NCBI RefSeq assembly: GCF_030371825.1
Contig: NZ_JAUDDM010000008.1
DNA length: 64,000 bases
Origin: Collinsella sp944321445
GTDB lineage: Bacteria > Actinomycetota > Coriobacteriia > Coriobacteriales > Coriobacteriaceae
Strand: one strand, 5' to 3'
Shown here piece after piece: positions 59,124 to 64,000 of this stretch. Position numbers and translations under genes: made by a program. Below the pieces are notes generated by a model, which saw nothing but the letters and a program-made list of their open reading frames with translations, made no database searches and was not told the DNA's origin. Each line of letters begins with the position of its first letter. Position 1 is the first letter of the stretch.

Positions 59124-59843
59124 CTAGCCCCGCAGCTTCTCGTTCAGCAGGAACTCAACAAGGGGAAGATCCTCGGGAAGGGTGACCTTGAGGTTGTCGC
59201 GCGGGCATTCCACGCACAGCACGCGGCCGCCTGCGCGCTCCACGAGCGATGCGTCGTCGGTGCCCACAAAGCCCTCGGCCCGCGCGGCATCCTCGGCGCG
59301 GCGCAGGGCGTCAACCGTAAAGATCTGCGGCGTCTGAACAGTCCAGTAGCTGCTGCGCGGCGGCGTCCCTTGGATGACGGCGTCGTCGCTCACGAGTTTG
59401 AGTGTGTCCACGGACGGTTGGCCACACACCACACCGTCGATGACCTTGCTTTCGCGCAGCGCCTGCACGGCATCCTCGATCACCTGCGGGGTGATGAGCG
59501 GACGAGCGCCGTCATGGATGGCGACGTAAGCGCAACTTTCCGGCACGGCGTCCAAGCCGGCGCGCGTGGAATCCTGGCGGGTCTCCCCCGCCGCCGCGAA
59601 CGTGAGAGGCGTTGTGATGTCAAAGGGGTCGATGGCCCGGCGGCGCACCTCGTCGGTGCGCGCAGCGGGACACACCACCACGATGTGCCCCACGGACGGA
59701 GCGGCGTCGAACGCCAAGACCGACCAGGTCATGAGGGGCTTTCCCGCAACGTCGATGAGCTGCTTGCCACCCGGGTTACCGAAGCGCTGGCCGCTGCCGC
59801 CGGCAACGATGATGGCGCAGACGTCGGCGCGCGTAACTCCCAT
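59124..59843 (-). CDS. ispD: 2-C-methyl-D-erythritol 4-phosphate cytidylyltransferase
   Basis: 239 residues. AIIVAGGSGQRFG is the CTP loop, followed by KQLIDVAGKPLMTWSV, AIHDGARPLITP and QTPQIFTVDALRRA. Third step of the MEP pathway. Begins 2 bases after disA, so the two are co-transcribed. Confidence 0.96.
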   Translation of the reverse strand: MGVTRADVCAIIVAGGSGQRFGNPGGKQLIDVAGKPLMTWSVLAFDAAPSVGHIVVVCPAARTDEVRRRAIDPFDITTPLTFAAAGETRQDSTRAGLDAVPESCAYVAIHDGARPLITPQVIEDAVQALRESKVIDGVVCGQPSVDTLKLVSDDAVIQGTPPRSSYWTVQTPQIFTVDALRRAEDAARAEGFVGTDDASLVERAGGRVLCVECPRDNLKVTLPEDLPLVEFLLNEKLRG

Positions 59844-59845
59844 CG

Positions 59846-60910
59846 TTACGCACCCGCCGGCTTGCCCTGCATGCGGGCGAGCGAATCGGCCAGGATGGCG
59901 GGGTTGTTGACGCCGAAATCGCCCAGGCGCTCGGGGTCCTTTTGGATGTCGCCCATGAGCTCCTGCAGCGAGCCGTACTCGTCCACGATCTTCTCGGCCA
60001 CGCCGTCACGCACGACGGACACGCGCGAAAGCGTGCGCAGGCCCAGCGGGGTCATGACGGAATCTTCGTCCAGGTCGTCGAAGCCCAGGGCGTCCGCCAC
60101 GCGCTTGGGGTTGGACAGCTCCTCGGGCGTCATGGCGCTGAGGCGCTCGCGGATGCGGTGCGCGTTGCCCTCGGAGGAGTCGGACGCGTAATCGCGAATC
60201 ATGAGGTCGTACTCGGTGTCCATGCTCTCGCCCGCAAGCTGCTCCATCTGCATCTGCACGAGCTTGCCCTGGTTGCCCAGCTTAACGATGCATGCCTTGA
60301 GCTCATTTTTGGCCTGCTGCATGATCTCGAAGCTCGAGAAGATGTCCGTGATGTCGGCCAGCGTGACGTAGTCGTCAAGCTCGAGCGCGGTGAGGCGCAC
60401 GAGCGACTTGTCGAGCGAGGCGCGCGTGGTCTGCAGCGTCGCGATGAGCTGGTTGACCGAGCTCATGATGATGGAAACCGGCTGGATCTCGTAGGACTTG
60501 CCGCACACGTAGACGTTCACGACCGAGCGGCGCGAAGAAACGGAGATGACGATGGCATCGGTGAGCACGCTCATGCGCGCCGCGGTGCGATGGCGCATGC
60601 CGGTCTCGTTCGTGGAGATGGAAGCATCCGGGTTGAGGTGGAAGTTGGCGCGCAGGATGTGCGAAAGGTCCTCGTCGATCACCACGGCGCCGTCCATCTT
60701 GGACAGCTCGAACAGGCGGTTGGAGGTAAACGAGATATTAAGCGGGAAGCCATCGTTGCCCGACGCGAGCACGTGCTCGGTATCGCCCACGCATATGAGG
60801 GCGCCCAGGTGCCCTGCGATGATCATGTCGAGGGCGGTACGGATGGGTTGACCGGGCGCCGTGAGCCGGATCGCCTGGTCCATACGCTTTTGAATCTCGA
60901 GTCTATCCAA
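59846..60910 (-). CDS. disA: DNA integrity scanning protein, diadenylate cyclase
   Basis: 354 residues. The DAC domain has DGA (73-75) and RHRTA (106-110); a helical spine follows, then a C-terminal HhH domain (PKRVADALGFDDLDEDSV, LRTLSRVSVVRDGVAEKIV). Makes c-di-AMP from two ATP while scanning DNA branches. In many Gram-positives radA lies between clpC and disA; here it is absent and ispD follows directly. Confidence 0.97.
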   Translation of the reverse strand: MDRLEIQKRMDQAIRLTAPGQPIRTALDMIIAGHLGALICVGDTEHVLASGNDGFPLNISFTSNRLFELSKMDGAVVIDEDLSHILRANFHLNPDASISTNETGMRHRTAARMSVLTDAIVISVSSRRSVVNVYVCGKSYEIQPVSIIMSSVNQLIATLQTTRASLDKSLVRLTALELDDYVTLADITDIFSSFEIMQQAKNELKACIVKLGNQGKLVQMQMEQLAGESMDTEYDLMIRDYASDSSEGNAHRIRERLSAMTPEELSNPKRVADALGFDDLDEDSVMTPLGLRTLSRVSVVRDGVAEKIVDEYGSLQELMGDIQKDPERLGDFGVNNPAILADSLARMQGKPAGA

Positions 60911-61064
60911 TGTGCTGCTCCATCTTGCTGGTGTGCGTCTCAGTCATGCATCTATTTTCGCATGAAATATGATGCAGCGCGCCCTCATTTTCAAAGTTGA
61001 AATGAACTCGTGACCGGTTGTACCCAAACGGACAAACATCGCGCGTTTCTTCCGCGTATTCGCA

Positions 61065-61095
61065 GAAAAAAGCCCCGCGGGGTGACCGCGGGGCC
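61065..61095 (-). terminator. Intrinsic terminator of clpC
   Basis: The perfect stem AGCCCCGCGG with a GC-rich five-base loop, then six T on the minus strand. Confidence 0.92.
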
Positions 61096-61115
61096 TTGAC
61101 GTCAAACTATGCCTC

Positions 61116-63746
61116 CTAGCGCGTTCCGGCGCCCGCCTGAAGCGCGCCGCCCGAACCGCCGCCCGCAAGCGCGGGGGCAGATCCGGCGTTGCGCGGCGCG
61201 GGCTCGAAGGCGCCTCCCAGCGCTCCGGTGCCGCGCGGCACGGGAATCTCGCCCGTACCGTGGCTGAAGACGAAGGCGTCGTCCACCACGTCGGTGAGCA
61301 CCGTGTCGCCCTCGTGCCACTCGCCGGCGAGCAGCTCCTCGGACAGCGGGTCCTCGATGAGGCGCTGGATGGCGCGGCGCAGCGGGCGGGCGCCGTTGGT
61401 GAGGTCGGTGCCCTCGGCCACGATCTTCGCGATAGCGGCATCGGTGAGCACGATGTTCATGCCGTTGGCGATGAGGCGCTGGCGCAGGTCGTCCACGAGC
61501 AGCTCGGCGATGCGGGTGAGCGACTCGCCCGCGAGCTTCTGGAACACCACGATGTCGTCGATGCGGTTCAGGAACTCGGGGCGGAACAGGCGCTTAAGCT
61601 CGCCCATCGCACGGCTCTTGATCTCCTTGGAGGTCAGGCCGCTCTCGCCCGTGGTTCCGAAGCCCACGCTGGAATCCTGCGCGATCTCGCGGGCGCCCAC
61701 GTTGGAGGTCATGATAATCACCGTGTTGCGGAAATCGACCGTCTTGCCCTGGCCGTCGGTGAGGCGACCTTCATCGAGCACCTGCAGCAAGATGTTGAAG
61801 ATGTCGGGATGCGCCTTCTCGATCTCGTCGAACAGCACGACGGAGTACGGGTGACGGCGCACCGCCTTGGTGAGCTGGCCGCCCTCGTCGTGGCCCACGT
61901 AGCCCGGAGGGCTACCGATGAGCTTGGAGACCTCGTATTCGCTCGCGAACTCGGACATATCGAAGCTGATGAGCGCGTCCTTGCTGCCGAACAGGTACTC
62001 GGCGAGCGTCTTGGCGAGCTCGGTCTTACCGGTACCCGTGGGGCCCAGGAAGATGAACGAGCCGCCGGGACGGCGCGGGTCCTTGAGCGGCGAGCGGCTA
62101 CGACGAATGGCCTTGGCCACGGCGTGCACGGCCTCGTCCTGACCGATGATGCGCGTCTTGAGCACGTCCTCGCAGGCCAGCAGGCGGCGCGACTCGTCTT
62201 CGGTGAGCGACGACACGGGCACGCCGGAGGTGGCGGACACGATGTCGGCGATCTGCGGCACGTCGATGAGCAGCGGGCTCGCGTCCATCTCGGCGTTCCA
62301 GGCGGCGCGGGCCTCGGAGAGCTCGATCTCGGCGGCGTGCTGCTGTTCCTTGAGCTCGGCGGCGCGGTTCATGTCGTCGGCTCCCGTCGCCTCCTCCACC
62401 TCGTGCTTGAGCTCGGTGGCGCGCCTTTCGGCCGTGCGCACGTTCTCCGGGGCGCGGTTGGCCTTGATGCGGGCGCGGGCACCGGCCTCGTCGATGAGGT
62501 CGATAGCCTTATCCGGCAGGAAGCGATCCTGGATATAGCGCGACGACAGCGTGGCGGCCGCCTCGACCGCCTCTGGCGCGTAGTGCACGTGGTGGTGCTC
62601 CTCGTAGCGCGGAAGCAGGGCGTTCAGGATCTTGATGGTGTCCTCGACGCTGGGCTCATCGATATCGATGGGCTGGAAGCGGCGCTCGAAGGCGGGGTCC
62701 TTCGTGAGGTACTTGCGGAACTCCTCGGCCGTGGTGGCGCCGATGATCTGGAACGATCCGCGCGCGAGCACGGGCTTGAGCATGGAGCTCGCGTCGATGG
62801 AGCCCTCGGCCGAGCCTGCGCCGATGAGCGTGTGCATCTCATCGATGAACAGGATGATGTCGTCGGCCTCGGTGGCCTCTTGGATGACGTTCTTCAGGCG
62901 CTCCTCGAACTCGCCGCGGTACTTGGCGCCGGCGACGAGACCGGGCAGATCGAGCGTCCAGATGTTCATGTTGAGCAGGTTCTCGGGCACGTCGCCCGCG
63001 GCGATCTGCTGCGCCAGGCCCTCGACGATAGCGGTCTTTCCCACGCCGGGGTCGCCCAGAATGAGCGGGTTGTTCTTCGTGCGGCGGGACAGGATCTCCA
63101 TCATGCGCGAGATCTCTTTCTCGCGGCCGATGACAGGATCGAGCTTGCCGTCACGCGCCTGCTGCGTGAGGTTGGTGCCGAACTGCGCAAGCGTGCTGGC
63201 GCTCCCCTCCTCCGCGCGGGCGGACTCGCCGGAGAAGAACGGCAGGCCGGCGCCGGGGCGACCGGAAGCCGAGCCGGCCATGGGACGCTGGCGCCCCTGG
63301 TCCTTGGCGGTGAGCTTCTCCACGGCACCGCGCACCGACGCGGCGGACACGCCCAGGCGCACGAGGATATCGAGCGCCATGCTGTCGGCCTCGTCCACGA
63401 TGCCCAGCAGCAGGTGCTCGGTGGAAACGTAGGTTTGGTTGTTCTCGCGCGCGAGGCGGAAGGAGCGTTCCATGACCGAGATGACGCGCGGGGTGAAGGC
63501 GAGTTTCGCTGCCTCCGCCTGCTGCTGCTCGTCGGGCACCGTCGTGCGGCTCTCTTTGAGCTGCGCGAGGATGTCGTCGTAGCTGATGTCGAGCGAACGC
63601 AGCGCCTCGGCGGCGATGCCCTCCTGCTCCTTGGCGAGTGCGAGCAGCAGGTGCTCGGTACCCACCTTGGTGGAGTTTTGCGCGAGCGCCTCCTCTTTCG
63701 CCATTGACATGACGCGGCGCGCGCGGTCGGTGAATCGATCTAACAT
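61116..63746 (-). CDS. clpC: AAA+ chaperone ClpC
   Basis: 876 residues. Two Clp-N repeats (MLDRFTDRARRVMSMAKEEA, GTEHLLLALAKE and TEHLLLGIVDE), AAA-1 with GDPGVGKTAI and FIDEMHTLIGAG, a middle coiled coil (residues about 460-510), and AAA-2 with GPTGTGKTEL and VLFDEIEKAHPD. Partner of ClpP in protein quality control. The C-terminus is Gly/Ala-rich (LAGGGSGGALQAGAGTR), an unusual tail. The ATG at 63746 with AAGAGG is the family start; the open frame upstream reads through a repeat. No ctsR or mcsAB beside it in the window. Confidence 0.97.
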   Translation of the reverse strand: MLDRFTDRARRVMSMAKEEALAQNSTKVGTEHLLLALAKEQEGIAAEALRSLDISYDDILAQLKESRTTVPDEQQQAEAAKLAFTPRVISVMERSFRLARENNQTYVSTEHLLLGIVDEADSMALDILVRLGVSAASVRGAVEKLTAKDQGRQRPMAGSASGRPGAGLPFFSGESARAEEGSASTLAQFGTNLTQQARDGKLDPVIGREKEISRMMEILSRRTKNNPLILGDPGVGKTAIVEGLAQQIAAGDVPENLLNMNIWTLDLPGLVAGAKYRGEFEERLKNVIQEATEADDIILFIDEMHTLIGAGSAEGSIDASSMLKPVLARGSFQIIGATTAEEFRKYLTKDPAFERRFQPIDIDEPSVEDTIKILNALLPRYEEHHHVHYAPEAVEAAATLSSRYIQDRFLPDKAIDLIDEAGARARIKANRAPENVRTAERRATELKHEVEEATGADDMNRAAELKEQQHAAEIELSEARAAWNAEMDASPLLIDVPQIADIVSATSGVPVSSLTEDESRRLLACEDVLKTRIIGQDEAVHAVAKAIRRSRSPLKDPRRPGGSFIFLGPTGTGKTELAKTLAEYLFGSKDALISFDMSEFASEYEVSKLIGSPPGYVGHDEGGQLTKAVRRHPYSVVLFDEIEKAHPDIFNILLQVLDEGRLTDGQGKTVDFRNTVIIMTSNVGAREIAQDSSVGFGTTGESGLTSKEIKSRAMGELKRLFRPEFLNRIDDIVVFQKLAGESLTRIAELLVDDLRQRLIANGMNIVLTDAAIAKIVAEGTDLTNGARPLRRAIQRLIEDPLSEELLAGEWHEGDTVLTDVVDDAFVFSHGTGEIPVPRGTGALGGAFEPAPRNAGSAPALAGGGSGGALQAGAGTR

Positions 63747-64000
63747 GCGAATACCTCTTACGTGCTGGCAATGCGTTGTGTACTTCCGCACATGCTGTAC
63801 CCAAAGTTTGAACATCTTAACCGATGCCATGGGCGAATGTGTGCAGGTCATGGTATTCACGCAATGTTTTACCGACGCAGCGACCGCCTCGGTGTCCTCT
63901 TTGGGGACGGGGGTCCCAGGGGACATGTTGTCCCCATTTGGGACGGGCCCTGGACGCTCGCCGCGCTATAGCCTGTTAATCGCCTGCCAGGCCTGTCCCC
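63747..64000. other. Upstream region of clpC
   Basis: Contains the clpC ribosome binding site and presumably its promoter (63760-63880, no clear boxes or CtsR/HspR sites seen), then the start of a dispersed repeat at 63891. Confidence 0.5.
63891..64000. repeat. GGGGACA/TGTCCCC repeat family, partial at window end
   Basis: GTGTCCTC, GGGGACGGGGGT, CCAGGGGACAT and TTGTCCCC are in the same order as in the 24030-24396 element, and GGCCTGTCCCC at the end repeats its inner motif. The element continues beyond the window. Confidence 0.65.

Noticed and set aside
61260..63707. 815-codon open frame antisense to clpC
   Set aside because: Same mirror-frame effect; clpC is unmistakable and the antisense product is low-complexity with no motif.

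Overview
This 64 kb stretch looks chromosomal, from a GC-rich, strictly anaerobic, Gram-positive actinobacterium of the class Coriobacteriia. I favour a Collinsella-like genus because of the EF-Tu sequence, the rubredoxin-first rubrerythrin, hybrid-cluster protein, fused FeoA-FeoB, a ferredoxin-tailed aldo/keto reductase and the amount of Tat/Sec lipoprotein machinery. There is no rRNA gene here, so genus is an inference. I see no prophage, no insertion sequence with its transposase and no CRISPR array.

Layout. 1-4.8 kb: a cut-off DUF5131 gene, a toxin-gene scrap, reverse rubrerythrin, a Tat-type solute-binding lipoprotein, and a Cache-sensor/MscS channel gene broken by an in-frame stop and an internal deletion. 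4.9-11 kb: a LysR regulator, two membrane proteins, a winged-helix protein with an RGG-rich tail, and an XRE-HTH/AlaA-type aminotransferase fusion with four operator half-sites and a strong internal ribosome binding site. 11.4-20.4 kb: a nicotinamidase-like hydrolase, feoAB, then a putative carboxylate catabolic operon (aconitase-family hydratase, SLC13 carrier, LigI-like amidohydrolase) divergent from its LysR regulator. 20.5-29.2 kb: YbaK deacylase, YdcF-like protein, esterase, PTS EIIA, aldo/keto reductase, OatA-like acyltransferase and asnS.

29.4-42.4 kb is an accessory-flavoured stretch: four toxin-antitoxin modules (a RelE/HigB type, MntA-HepT and two Phd/RelE types), a TrpXYZ-like ABC transporter with two tandem binding proteins, an intact MscS, a truncated HerA-like ATPase gene directly beside a toxin-antitoxin module, and hcp with its divergent Crp/Fnr regulator. 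42.5-47.5 kb is the leucine operon leuA-leuC-leuD-leuB, with a promoter, a Leu-codon-rich leader peptide and an attenuator. 47.8-49.4 kb holds a PadR regulator with its membrane partner. 49.6-54.4 kb is the translation block (tRNA-Thr, tRNA-Tyr, tRNA-Thr, tRNA-Met, tuf, rpmG, tRNA-Trp, secE, nusG, rplK, rplA), all on the minus strand. 54.5-63.7 kb carries a Rae1/YacP-like nuclease, rlmB, cysS, ispF, ispD, disA and clpC.

Running through the intergenic gaps are several families of long, nearly perfect palindromes and inverted-repeat elements. Most lack the T-run of a terminator, some recur at distant sites, and one supplies the leuD stop codon. These dispersed elements, the putative dual-product XRE-aminotransferase gene, the leucine attenuator and the hydratase/carrier/lactonase operon are the most interesting parts of the window.
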